A DNA stretch of 64,000 nt from Streptomyces sp. 2114.4 (lineage in GTDB: Bacteria; Actinomycetota; Actinomycetes; Streptomycetales; Streptomycetaceae). The notes under the pieces are model-generated. The model was not told the origin of the DNA and did no database searches. It was given only the letters and a program-made list of their open reading frames with translations. Numbering within the stretch: the first letter of the stretch is position 1; each line of letters starts with the position of its first letter. Below are positions 8,216 to 16,147 of this stretch, piece by piece. Where the stretch lies: contig NZ_FYEY01000001.1 in the NCBI RefSeq assembly GCF_900187385.1, positions 4,464,001 through 4,528,000 on the forward strand. The letters are read 5' to 3'. The position numbers were made by a program, and so were the translations under genes.

Positions 8216-8640
8216 GCGTCCTCGTGCGTTGCGATCCGGACTCGATCTGACGTGGCCTCACCGGGCGCCGGGATGCGTCCCGCGCGCCGCGGGTCACCCG
8301 TTCGGCCGAAGCCGGGCGGATCAATTCTCCCCGGGGTCACGCCGGCCTCCGTCGTCCCGGGTTCCGGGGTGGCGTCCGTGAGCAGCGGCGATCAGTTTGC
8401 CCCCCATGGACGATCAATACGACAGAGAGATCATCGGGCGGCGGTCAGTGAATTTGCGCCTTTCCTTCGTCCGGGCGAATTCCGTGTGGCGGCAGCCTTT
8501 TGATCTTCGCTGCTATCGGCGAATTCCCTTTGACGCGTACTGTTTTGATCAACCGCGGCTCCCTACAATCCGTCCACATCTTGCTCAGGACGCCTGAGCG
8601 TGCTTCCGCGCGCCCATGTGCCAAACGTCAAGGAGGACGA

Positions 8641-11046
8641 ATGGCGGGGCCTTACACCCCTCAGTTGCTTGACACCCCCACTTTTCTGGCCGGACCGTCG
8701 CTCACGGCGGGTAACCGCGGCATCGTGCTGGTGATCGCCGTGGTCGCCCTGGCGGCGCTGGCTGTCGCGGCGGTGCTGGTCCGCCAAGTGCTCGCGGCCG
8801 GTGAGGGAACCGACAGTATGAAGAAGATCGCGGCGGCCGTGCAGGAAGGCGCAAATGCCTACCTGGCACGGCAGTTGCGGACGCTCGGCGTATTTGCCGT
8901 CGTGGTGTTCTTCCTGCTCATGCTGCTGCCCGCGGACAATTGGACGCAGCGCGCCGGACGCAGCGCCTTCTTCTTGATCGGCGCCGGATTCTCGGCGGCC
9001 ACCGGCTATATCGGGATGTGGCTCGCCGTGCGCAGCAATGTGCGCGTCGCCGCGGCCGCACGGGAAGCCACTCCGGCCGAGGGCGATACCGAGAAAAAGG
9101 ATCTTACGGCGGTCTCCCACAAGGCGATGAAGATCGCATTCCGTACCGGGGGCGTCGTCGGCATGTTCACCGTGGGGCTGGGCCTGCTCGGCGCGTCCTG
9201 CGTGGTGCTCGTGTACGCGGTCGACGCGCCCAAGGTGCTGGAGGGCTTCGGTCTCGGCGCCGCGCTGATCGCGATGTTCATGAGGGTCGGCGGCGGCATC
9301 TTCACCAAGGCCGCGGACGTCGGCGCCGACCTCGTCGGCAAGGTCGAGCAGGGCATCCCCGAGGACGACCCGCGCAACGCCGCGACCATCGCGGACAACG
9401 TGGGCGACAACGTCGGTGACTGCGCCGGTATGGCCGCCGACCTCTTCGAGTCGTACGCGGTGACCCTGGTCGCCGCCCTCATCCTGGGGATGGCCGCCTT
9501 CGGTGACGCCGGGCTGGCCTTCCCGCTGCTGGTCCCGGCCATCGGGGTGCTCACCGCGATGATCGGCATCTTCGTCGTCGCGCCCCGGCGCAGCGACCGC
9601 AGCGGTATGACGGCGATCAACCGCGGCTTCTTCATCTCCGCGGGCATCTCGCTGGTGCTGGTGGCCGTCGCGGTGTTCACCTACCTGCCGTCCAGCTATC
9701 AGGACCTGACCGGTGTCACCGACCCCGAGGTGCTGGGCCGCAGCGGCGATCCGCGGATGCTGGCGCTGGTGGCGGTCGCCATCGGCATCGTGCTGGCCGC
9801 GCTGATCCAGCAGTTGACCGGCTACTTCACCGAGACCAGCCGGCGGCCCGTCAGGGACATCGGAAAGACCTCACTGACCGGCCCGGCCACCGTCATCCTC
9901 TCCGGTATCTCGATCGGCCTGGAGTCGGCGGTCTACTCGGCGGTGCTGATCGGCCTGGCCGTCTACGGGGCGTACCTGCTGGGCGGCGCCTCCATCATCC
10001 TGGCGCTGTTCGCGGTGGCGCTGGCCGGCACCGGTCTGCTGACCACCGTCGGCGTGATCGTGGCGATGGACACCTTCGGACCGGTCTCCGACAACGCGCA
10101 GGGCATCGCCGAGATGTCCGGCGATGTCACCGGTGACGGCGCGCAGGTGCTGACCGACCTGGACGCGGTCGGCAACACCACCAAGGCCATCACCAAGGGC
10201 ATCGCCATCGCGACCGCCGTACTGGCCGCGGCCGCGCTCTTCGGCTCGTACCGGGACGCGATCGCCACCGCTGTACGGGACATCGGCAACGCCGCCGGCG
10301 GGATGGGGCTCAGTCTGGACATCTCGCAGCCCAACAACCTGGTCGGGCTGATCCTCGGCGCCTCGGTTGTCTTCCTGTTCTCCGGGCTGGCGATCAACGC
10401 GGTGTCGCGGTCGGCGGGAGCGGTGGTCTTCGAGGTGCGGCGGCAGTTCCGCGAGCGCCCCGGCATCATGGACTACACCGAGCAGCCCGAGTACGGGCGG
10501 GTCGTTGACATCTGCACCAAGGACGCGCTGCGTGAGCTGGCCACCCCCGGGCTGCTGGCCGTGCTCACCCCGATCGCGGTCGGCTTCTCGCTCGGCGTCG
10601 GCGCGCTCGGCTCGTTCCTGGCGGGTGCGATCGGCACCGGCACGCTGATGGCGGTCTTCCTCGCCAACTCCGGTGGCGCATGGGACAACGCCAAGAAGCT
10701 CGTCGAGGACGGCCACCACGGCGGCAAGGGCAGTGAGGCGCATGCCGCGACGGTCATCGGCGACACCGTGGGTGACCCGTTCAAGGACACCGCGGGCCCG
10801 GCGATCAACCCGCTGCTGAAGGTCATGAACCTGGTGGCGCTGCTGATCGCGCCCGCTGTGGTGAAGTTCTCATACGGCCAGGACAAGAGCATCGGCGTTC
10901 GCCTCGTCGTCTCCGTACTGGCGATCGCCGTCATCGTCGGTGCGGTGTACGTCTCCAAGCGGCGCGGAATCGCCGTGGGTGACGAAGACAACTCCGAAGA
11001 CCCGGAAAGCATCGCCAAGTCGGCCGAGACGGCGGTGGCGTCCTAG
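8641..11046 (+). CDS. hppA: K+-independent proton-pumping inorganic pyrophosphatase
   Basis: Membrane-bound H+-translocating pyrophosphatase (801 aa, many membrane helices), coupling PPi hydrolysis to proton export. The catalytic region GGGIFTKAADVGADLVGKVE and the DDPRNAATIADNVGDNVGD acidic motif lie near residues 218-265, with a second PPi-binding segment GGAWDNAKKLVEDG and DTVGDPFKDTAGP near the C-terminus. GNTTKAITKG near residue 510 has Lys at the position that marks K+-independent enzymes. ATG 8641 directly follows AGGAGGACGA, so the upstream extension of the open frame is not used. A terminator follows at 11088. Confidence 0.96.
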   Translation: MAGPYTPQLLDTPTFLAGPSLTAGNRGIVLVIAVVALAALAVAAVLVRQVLAAGEGTDSMKKIAAAVQEGANAYLARQLRTLGVFAVVVFFLLMLLPADNWTQRAGRSAFFLIGAGFSAATGYIGMWLAVRSNVRVAAAAREATPAEGDTEKKDLTAVSHKAMKIAFRTGGVVGMFTVGLGLLGASCVVLVYAVDAPKVLEGFGLGAALIAMFMRVGGGIFTKAADVGADLVGKVEQGIPEDDPRNAATIADNVGDNVGDCAGMAADLFESYAVTLVAALILGMAAFGDAGLAFPLLVPAIGVLTAMIGIFVVAPRRSDRSGMTAINRGFFISAGISLVLVAVAVFTYLPSSYQDLTGVTDPEVLGRSGDPRMLALVAVAIGIVLAALIQQLTGYFTETSRRPVRDIGKTSLTGPATVILSGISIGLESAVYSAVLIGLAVYGAYLLGGASIILALFAVALAGTGLLTTVGVIVAMDTFGPVSDNAQGIAEMSGDVTGDGAQVLTDLDAVGNTTKAITKGIAIATAVLAAAALFGSYRDAIATAVRDIGNAAGGMGLSLDISQPNNLVGLILGASVVFLFSGLAINAVSRSAGAVVFEVRRQFRERPGIMDYTEQPEYGRVVDICTKDALRELATPGLLAVLTPIAVGFSLGVGALGSFLAGAIGTGTLMAVFLANSGGAWDNAKKLVEDGHHGGKGSEAHAATVIGDTVGDPFKDTAGPAINPLLKVMNLVALLIAPAVVKFSYGQDKSIGVRLVVSVLAIAVIVGAVYVSKRRGIAVGDEDNSEDPESIAKSAETAVAS

Positions 11047-11087
11047 CCGGAAGGCACCTCCGGAAGGGCCCGCTGACCGCTCAACTG

Positions 11088-11128
11088 GGCGGGTGGACGG
11101 CGTATTTTGCAGACGCCGTCCACCCGCC
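11088..11128 (+). terminator. Terminator downstream of hppA
   Basis: A perfect 16-bp stem (11088-11103 with 11113-11128) with a 9-nt loop lies 41 bp after the hppA stop and is followed by TT. It is a strong intrinsic-type hairpin. Confidence 0.85.
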
Positions 11129-11264
11129 TTACGCGTGCTCGGGTGGCCCTGCGGTCCTTGGTGCAAATGGCTGCAATGAGGGCAGGGCGGGATGCCCGAC
11201 CGGTGGCCAAGGCCGTTTGGACGTGTATGTTCCGGGGCCGAGAGCCATGGAAGGGACCAATCCG

Positions 11265-11849
11265 GTGAACAAGAAGCTTGTGGCTGCACTGTCCGGCGGT
11301 GCGGCACTGGTGCTCGCGCTGACCGGCTGCAGCGACGACAGCAACAAGAAGCTCAATGACTGGGCGAAGAGTTTCTGCGACCCCGCGCAGGCTCAGTTCA
11401 AGAAGATCCAGGACGCCAACGGCGCCATGCAGACGGCCGACAACGGCAGCACCGACTCCAAGAAGGTCCAGCAGACGGACTCGGCGGCCTTCCAGAAGAT
11501 TTCCCAGGCCTACGCCTCGCTGGCCACGTCTCTGGAGAAGGCCGGGCCGCCGCCCACCGACCAGGGCAAGCAGGCACAGCAGAACGCCGTCAAGGAGCTG
11601 AACTCGCTCTCCAAGGGCTATGCGGACCTCCAGAAGCAGGTCAACAAGCTCGACACCTCGGACAAGCTGAAGTTCGCGGACGGGCTGCGCGAACTCTCCA
11701 GCGGCATCAACAAGCTGAACAAGCAGAGCGAGGCGGCCTTCAAGAACCTGGAGTCCGGCGAGGTCGGCACGGCGATGGCCGCCCAGAAGGGCTGCCAGAA
11801 CCCGGCCGCGTCCGGCTCCCCGGCACCCACGCAGTCCAAGAAGTCCTAG
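11265..11849 (+). CDS. Small lipoprotein, helical, unknown function
   Basis: A 194-residue exported protein: basic start, hydrophobic segment and lipobox LTGC near residues 22-25, so it is expected to be lipid-anchored outside the membrane. The mature part is Lys/Gln/Ala/Ser-rich and predicted mostly helical, with repeated heptad-like stretches (KELNSLSKGYADLQKQVNKL), and ends in a Ser/Pro/Lys tail. I chose GTG 11265 because AAGGGA lies about 8 bp upstream; ATG 11247 is an alternative that would lengthen the leader. Similar small lipoproteins are conserved at this locus in streptomycetes. No enzymatic motif is seen. Confidence 0.8.
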   Translation: MNKKLVAALSGGAALVLALTGCSDDSNKKLNDWAKSFCDPAQAQFKKIQDANGAMQTADNGSTDSKKVQQTDSAAFQKISQAYASLATSLEKAGPPPTDQGKQAQQNAVKELNSLSKGYADLQKQVNKLDTSDKLKFADGLRELSSGINKLNKQSEAAFKNLESGEVGTAMAAQKGCQNPAASGSPAPTQSKKS

Positions 11850-11867
11850 AAGTCCTGGGAGCAGCGC

Positions 11868-11901
11868 GGAGCCTGCGGCGAACGTCCACCGCAGCGGCTC
11901 C
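11868..11901 (+). terminator. Hairpin after the small lipoprotein gene
   Basis: GGAGCC plus TGCGG at 11868-11878 pairs with CCGCA and GGCTCC at 11889-11901, with a 2-nt bulge and a 10-nt loop, 18 bp after the stop. It lacks a U tract, so it is a moderate candidate. Confidence 0.5.
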
Positions 11902-11973
11902 GTACGGCCCGGCGACGCGCCCGAGAAGGGTGTGGCGCCGGGCCGTCGCCGATTGTCAGCGGCAGGGCCGACA

Positions 11974-13521
11974 ATGGTGGATGTGAGTACGCACCTCCCC
12001 ACCGCCGATGTCCAGGACCCCGAGAGCACCGCCCGCACCGCCCGGCTGCGCGAGGCGTTGCTGGCCGCCTCCTTCACCGCCGACGGGCTGCTGGATCTGC
12101 TCGGCGGGCCGGCCTATGCCGCGCTGGCGCGCAGCGAGACCGTCCCCGCCCTGCGGGCGACGCGCGGCGACAGCCCGTTGGAGACCCTGGTGCGGCTGTT
12201 CCTGCTGCAGCGGCCGGTGGAGCCGCGGCGGGCGCGGGCCGCGCTGCCGGTCGCGGACTGCCTCGCCGACGGCTGGCTGGTGCAGGACGGCGACGAGCTG
12301 CGCGCCAGTGTGGACGTGCGTCCCTATGGCGGCCCCGAAGGGCAGGACTGGTGGATCGTCTCCGACCTGGGCTGTGCGGTCGGTGGCGCCGGCGGCATCC
12401 GGGGTGCCGGGGAAGCGGACCGCTCAGAGCTGGTGCTCGGTGTCGGCGGTGCCTCCACGACCCTCGCGGGGATCACGGTGCGCAGGCCGGTCGCCAAGGC
12501 CCTCGATCTCGGCACGGGCTCCGGCATCCAGGCACTGCACGCCGCTCAGCACGCCACCCGCGTCACGGGCACCGACCTCAACCCCCGGGCGCTGCGGATC
12601 GCCGCGCTGACCCTGGCGCTCTCCGGGGCGGGGCCGGCGGATCTGCGGGAGGGCTCGCTGTTCGAGCCCGTGGGTGACGAGACGTACGACCTGATCGTTT
12701 CCAACCCGCCGTTCGTGATCTCGCCGGGCGCCCGGCTCACTTACCGCGACGGCGGCATGGGCGGCGACGACCTGTGCCGGACGCTCGTCCAGCAGTCCGC
12801 CGCGCATCTCAACGACGGCGGGTACTGCCAGCTGCTGGCCAATTGGCAGCATGTGGCGGGCGAGGAGTGGCACGACCGGCTGCGCTCCTGGGTGCCGGCC
12901 GGCTGCGACGCCTGGATCGTGCAGCGCGAGGTGCAGGACATCACCCAGTACGCCGAACTGTGGCTGCGTGACGCGGGCGACCACCGGGCCGGGGACGAGG
13001 CGTACGCCGCGCGGTACGACGCCTGGCTCGACGAGTTCGAGGCACGCAAGACCAAGGCCATCGGCTTCGGCTGGATCACGCTGCGCAAGTCCGGGTCGGA
13101 TTCCCCGTCCATCACGGTCGAGGAATGGCCGCATCCGGTGGAACAGCCGCTGGGGGAGTCGGTCGTACGCCACTTCGACCGCCAGGACTACCTGCGGGCC
13201 ACGGACGATGCGGCGCTGCTCGCCGGCCACTTCCGGCTCGCCGACGAGGTGGTGCAGGAGCAGGTGGGGCTGCCCGGGGCGGAGGACCCCGAGCACGTGG
13301 TGCTGCGTCAGAACCGCGGTATGCGGCGGGCGACGAAGGTGGACACGGTCGGCGCGGGCTTCGCCGGGGTGTGTGACGGCTCCCTCCCGGCCGGGCGGAT
13401 TCTGGACGCCATTGCCCAACTCGTCGGCGAAGACCCGGTTCTGCTGCGGGACCGTACGCCGGCCTCGATCCGGATGCTGGTCGAGCAGGGGTTCCTGGAG
13501 CCGGTGGCCGCGGGCGGCTGA
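11974..13521 (+). CDS. N-terminally extended SAM-dependent methyltransferase (MTS/HemK-type)
   Basis: A 515-residue class I methyltransferase. The N-terminal ~170 residues form a helical accessory domain. The SAM site ALDLGTGSGIQALHAAQHA follows around residues 188-206, the acidic loop is TGTDLNPRALRIAALTLAL, and the catalytic SNPPFVIS (near 251-258) is the NPPY/F motif used on amide or amino groups of proteins or bases. The C-terminal part is another conserved extension ending in GQ-like helices. The start ATG 11974 follows GGCAGGG. The target is unknown; the motif is shared by RlmG-, PrmC- and TrmN6-type enzymes. Confidence 0.85.
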   Translation: MVDVSTHLPTADVQDPESTARTARLREALLAASFTADGLLDLLGGPAYAALARSETVPALRATRGDSPLETLVRLFLLQRPVEPRRARAALPVADCLADGWLVQDGDELRASVDVRPYGGPEGQDWWIVSDLGCAVGGAGGIRGAGEADRSELVLGVGGASTTLAGITVRRPVAKALDLGTGSGIQALHAAQHATRVTGTDLNPRALRIAALTLALSGAGPADLREGSLFEPVGDETYDLIVSNPPFVISPGARLTYRDGGMGGDDLCRTLVQQSAAHLNDGGYCQLLANWQHVAGEEWHDRLRSWVPAGCDAWIVQREVQDITQYAELWLRDAGDHRAGDEAYAARYDAWLDEFEARKTKAIGFGWITLRKSGSDSPSITVEEWPHPVEQPLGESVVRHFDRQDYLRATDDAALLAGHFRLADEVVQEQVGLPGAEDPEHVVLRQNRGMRRATKVDTVGAGFAGVCDGSLPAGRILDAIAQLVGEDPVLLRDRTPASIRMLVEQGFLEPVAAGG

Positions 13522-13652
13522 CAGGGGAGAGCGACGGGGGAATCGGAGAGGAAGGGGGATGCGGGGGAGCGGGGCGGGAGAGGCACACGGCGAGCGGGAG
13601 CAGTTCATCCGGCGTTCGCCGGGATGCCGTCCTGGAGTGCCAGGCTGCCCGC

Positions 13653-13850
13653 ATGGAGAGTGGACCCGAGGTGTTCGCCGGAGCGGCGTTCGCACTGTTC
13701 GGCGCCGGACTGCTGGTGTGGACGGGCGTCTGCGCACGCACCGGTGCCCCGGTCGCCGAGGGCGTCAGCCGGCCGTTCGCCGCGGTGACGGCGCTGCTGT
13801 TCGGGGTGGCGTTCCTGGCCACGGGCTGCTGGTTGCTGGCCGCGTTGTAG
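13653..13850 (+). CDS. Small two-helix membrane protein
   Basis: A 65-residue hydrophobic protein with two likely membrane helices (about residues 8-27 and 43-64) separated by a short polar loop. There is no clear Shine-Dalgarno sequence before ATG 13653. Support is the strong membrane-protein composition and the position between two conserved genes. Function unknown. Confidence 0.55.
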   Translation: MESGPEVFAGAAFALFGAGLLVWTGVCARTGAPVAEGVSRPFAAVTALLFGVAFLATGCWLLAAL

Positions 13851-14070
13851 CCGTGGGGTGCCGGGGCCTGTTGTCCCTGCGTCGTCCCGCCGCCAGGAGA
13901 TGGCGCCCCGCCAACTGCCGTTGCGTGGGGCTACGGTCACTTCACGCCAGTTCTGTGACGGATGGCCGATGTGTGGTGGTACACGGGAACTTTTCCGGGC
14001 CGTTGGCCATGTTCCTCAGTGAAGGTCAGCAACGACCGGCACGCTCACGACCCTTCAGTGAGGAACCAAA

Positions 14071-14475
14071 ATGAACCGTGCACTCCGCTACGCCGCCGTC
14101 GGCACCATCGCCGTTTCCCTGCTCGCCGGCGGCTCGGCCGCGGCCTTCGCCGCGCCGCAGGACCTCCACTCGCCCACGCCGGTCGTGGCCACCGCCCCGG
14201 CCGCGGCCGCACTGACGGCCAAGGCCAGCGTCTCCACCGTCAACGCCTGGCAGGAGTTCCGGATCTCCGGCACCGCCAAGGGCATCAAGGCCGGCACCAA
14301 GGTCACCGTCCAGCAGAAGCAGGGCACGAAGTGGGTCTCGCTGCCCGCACAGACGCCGGTGAACGCCGGCGGCACGTACTCGGTACGGGTCAAGCTCGGC
14401 ATCAAGGGCGTCAACCAGCTCCGTATGGCAGCCGGCAGCACCGTCTCCCCGGTGGTCCAGGTCACCGTCCGCTGA
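14071..14475 (+). CDS. Secreted small protein with beta-sandwich-like domain
   Basis: A 134-residue exported protein. The signal peptide has a basic start, a long hydrophobic core and an AAAFAAP cleavage region near residue 27. The mature part, after an Ala-rich linker, reads NAWQEFRISGTAKGIKAGTKVTVQQKQGTKWVSL..., the alternating pattern of a single Ig/bacterial-repeat-like beta domain. No catalytic residues or cysteines are visible. ATG 14071 is preceded by AGTGAGGA. Convergent with the following minus-strand pair. Confidence 0.75.
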   Translation: MNRALRYAAVGTIAVSLLAGGSAAAFAAPQDLHSPTPVVATAPAAAALTAKASVSTVNAWQEFRISGTAKGIKAGTKVTVQQKQGTKWVSLPAQTPVNAGGTYSVRVKLGIKGVNQLRMAAGSTVSPVVQVTVR

Positions 14476-14506
14476 CACCGGTTGGCCCGCTGACGCCGGG
14501 CGTCCC

Positions 14507-14947
14507 CTAACCGACAAGGTTGCGGGCGATCATCCACACCGCGGCAATGCCGAGCACCACGGCGTTGCCGCGGGCCTGGAAGCGTGGCCGGTAGACCCGC
14601 CCGCCGATCCCGGCGACCAGCCAGCGCCCGACGGCGTACGCCACGGCCGGGCCGGCCAGTGTGAGCAGCAGCGCGTTGTCGTGGAACGCCCGCACGACAT
14701 CGCCGTGCATCAGGTCGTACGCCATCCGTGTCCCGCCGCACAGCGGGCACAGCAGCCCGGTGGCCCATTTGAACGGGCAGGGGAGCAGCAGCTGCCCCGG
14801 CTGGTGCGGATCGGTGTGCCAGAGATAGACGGCGGCCGCCGCCCCGGCGCCGAGGGCGATCGACGCCTGGCGGACGGTGCGCGCCCGGACCGATTTCGCG
14901 CTGGGTCCCGAGGGCTCGGCAGGACCCCACGGCGTGTCGGGGCTCAC
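14507..14947 (-). CDS. DUF2752 family membrane protein
   Basis: A 146-residue protein with the DUF2752 signature CPFKWATGLLCPLCGGTRMAYDLMHGDVVRAFHDN (shown here as its start CPFKWATGLLCPLCGG), a CPxCG-type motif close to the membrane, flanked by about three hydrophobic segments. Its GTG start overlaps the stop of the upstream gene (GTGTGA), so the two are coupled. The cysteine motif suggests metal binding or thiol chemistry, but the family function is unknown. Confidence 0.82.
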   Translation of the reverse strand: MSPDTPWGPAEPSGPSAKSVRARTVRQASIALGAGAAAAVYLWHTDPHQPGQLLLPCPFKWATGLLCPLCGGTRMAYDLMHGDVVRAFHDNALLLTLAGPAVAYAVGRWLVAGIGGRVYRPRFQARGNAVVLGIAAVWMIARNLVG

Positions 14948-15642
14948 ACGCTCAGCGACCTGGCGTAGTTGACCTGGTTGAGGACGAACATCACCTGCTC
15001 GCGGGACTGCACCGGGATCATCGTGGAGTGGTGCCGGCCTCCGCTGTTCACCGTGACCTGCACGAAGCCGGTGGTCACCCGCTCCTTCATCAGCAGGAAG
15101 AGCAGGCCGAGCAGGCAGAAGAAGAAGAAAACGATGGCGAGCACGACCGCGTGCGTCGGCATCTTCTCCTCCGTGCGCGACATATCGGTCGCCGTCCAGA
15201 CCGCGCCCCTGAGCGGCATCGGCCCGGCCGGCGTCATGATCGTGTCGCCGGTCACCGCGATGTCGCCGAGCGACAGCACCATCCCGCCGGGCTGGGTCCC
15301 GGCCTGGAACCCGCCGGGGCCGCCCGGGAACCCCCCGGGCGCCGGCTGCGGTGGAGTGCCGGGCGGGAATCCGGGCGCGGGCGGCGCCGGGACGTCGCTC
15401 GGGTAGCCGTACCCGGGCTGGGCCTGGGGCTGCGCAGCTGGCTGCGGCGGCGAGCCGGCCTGCGGATAGCCGTATCCGGGCTCCCCGGGGCGGCCGCCCT
15501 GCGGGTTGCCGTAACCGGTGTCGGCGGGCTGAGGGCCGTCCGGCTTGGCGTAAGGGTTCTGGCCGGACTGACCGGACTGACCGGACTGGCCGGCCTGACC
15601 GGGCGGCTGGTCCGGCGGCGGTCCGGGGTACTGGTTCGCCAT
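14944..15642 (-). CDS. Pro/Gly-rich membrane protein
   Basis: A 232-residue protein with a ~115-residue low-complexity N-terminus (Pro, Gly, Gln, Tyr; repeated GYGYP/GYGNP units). A beta-rich segment (GDIAVTGDTIMTPAGPMPL) follows, then one strong membrane helix (HAVVLAIVFFFFCLLGLLFLL, residues about 167-187) and a ~45-residue C-terminal domain. The Pro/Gly-rich cytoplasmic tail with one helix is common in actinobacterial envelope proteins, but no specific function is recognised. It is cotranscribed with the DUF2752 gene. Confidence 0.78.
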   Translation of the reverse strand: MANQYPGPPPDQPPGQAGQSGQSGQSGQNPYAKPDGPQPADTGYGNPQGGRPGEPGYGYPQAGSPPQPAAQPQAQPGYGYPSDVPAPPAPGFPPGTPPQPAPGGFPGGPGGFQAGTQPGGMVLSLGDIAVTGDTIMTPAGPMPLRGAVWTATDMSRTEEKMPTHAVVLAIVFFFFCLLGLLFLLMKERVTTGFVQVTVNSGGRHHSTMIPVQSREQVMFVLNQVNYARSLSV

Positions 15643-16147
15643 GGGTGAGGTCCCCCCGAGGGTGCGTGATGACGGCAGTACGCGGCTCGAACGGCGAGCC
15701 GTGCCGTTTCCATCCTGCCAGCCCGCTTACGTGCTGTATCAAGGCAATGACGACAACCGGCGCCGCCCTGTGACAGTCGTCGGTCCTGCGGACGGTGCGG
15801 CGTGCGCCTGCGGGCGGGTGGCGGACGGCCGGGATTCGTCACTGTGTGACATCACCGAGGGTGCCGGAGCCGCGCCGCACGGGGAACGTCCGAGGTGGGC
15901 GCCGGGGAGCCGTACGGGGCCACCGTGATCCACAAGGCGCGCCCCGGGCCCGTAGTGAGCGCCCGAAGCGGTCCGGGCGGCATGAAGGCATGTAGTCGGG
16001 TTACCGTTCGAGTGGCGTTGCGGGGTTTTTCCGTTTGACACGGGGCCGGGAGGTACCGTCACACTCCGCAGCGTCAAGCGTCACCGCATAGCGCCCCCGG
16101 CGTCCGGCCGGGGGGCATTCCAGCGTCGACCGGAGAGAAGAGCGAAG
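15643..16147. promoter_or_regulatory. 505-bp divergent intergenic region with a TTGACA element before topA
   Basis: No gene is visible. It must hold divergent promoters for the minus-strand pair and for topA. A perfect -35-like TTGACA sits at 16035-16040, 108 bp before the topA start, but no good -10 hexamer follows at 16-18 bp, so the promoter call is weak. Confidence 0.35.

Larger units (their letters stand above)
7864..8640 (+). other. 777-bp gene-free region with direct repeats, upstream of hppA
   Basis: No convincing gene is visible; the frames here lack ribosome-binding sites and family-like composition. The stretch contains a 7-bp tandem array and a 13-bp tandem array (listed separately). 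Near its end is a less G+C-rich, promoter-like segment (about 8445-8600) with TTGACG at 8530 and TACAAT at 8564. Their 28-bp spacing is too long for one promoter, so I make no promoter call. Confidence 0.6.

Noticed and set aside
7932..8381. 149-codon frame through the heptamer repeat
   Set aside because: Leu/Cys/Pro-rich product of the microsatellite, no ribosome-binding site, no recognisable domain.
8530..8569. TTGACG ... TACAAT promoter for hppA
   Set aside because: Spacing of 28 bp is outside the usual 16-19 bp range; an intermediate TTGATC is too close (13 bp).
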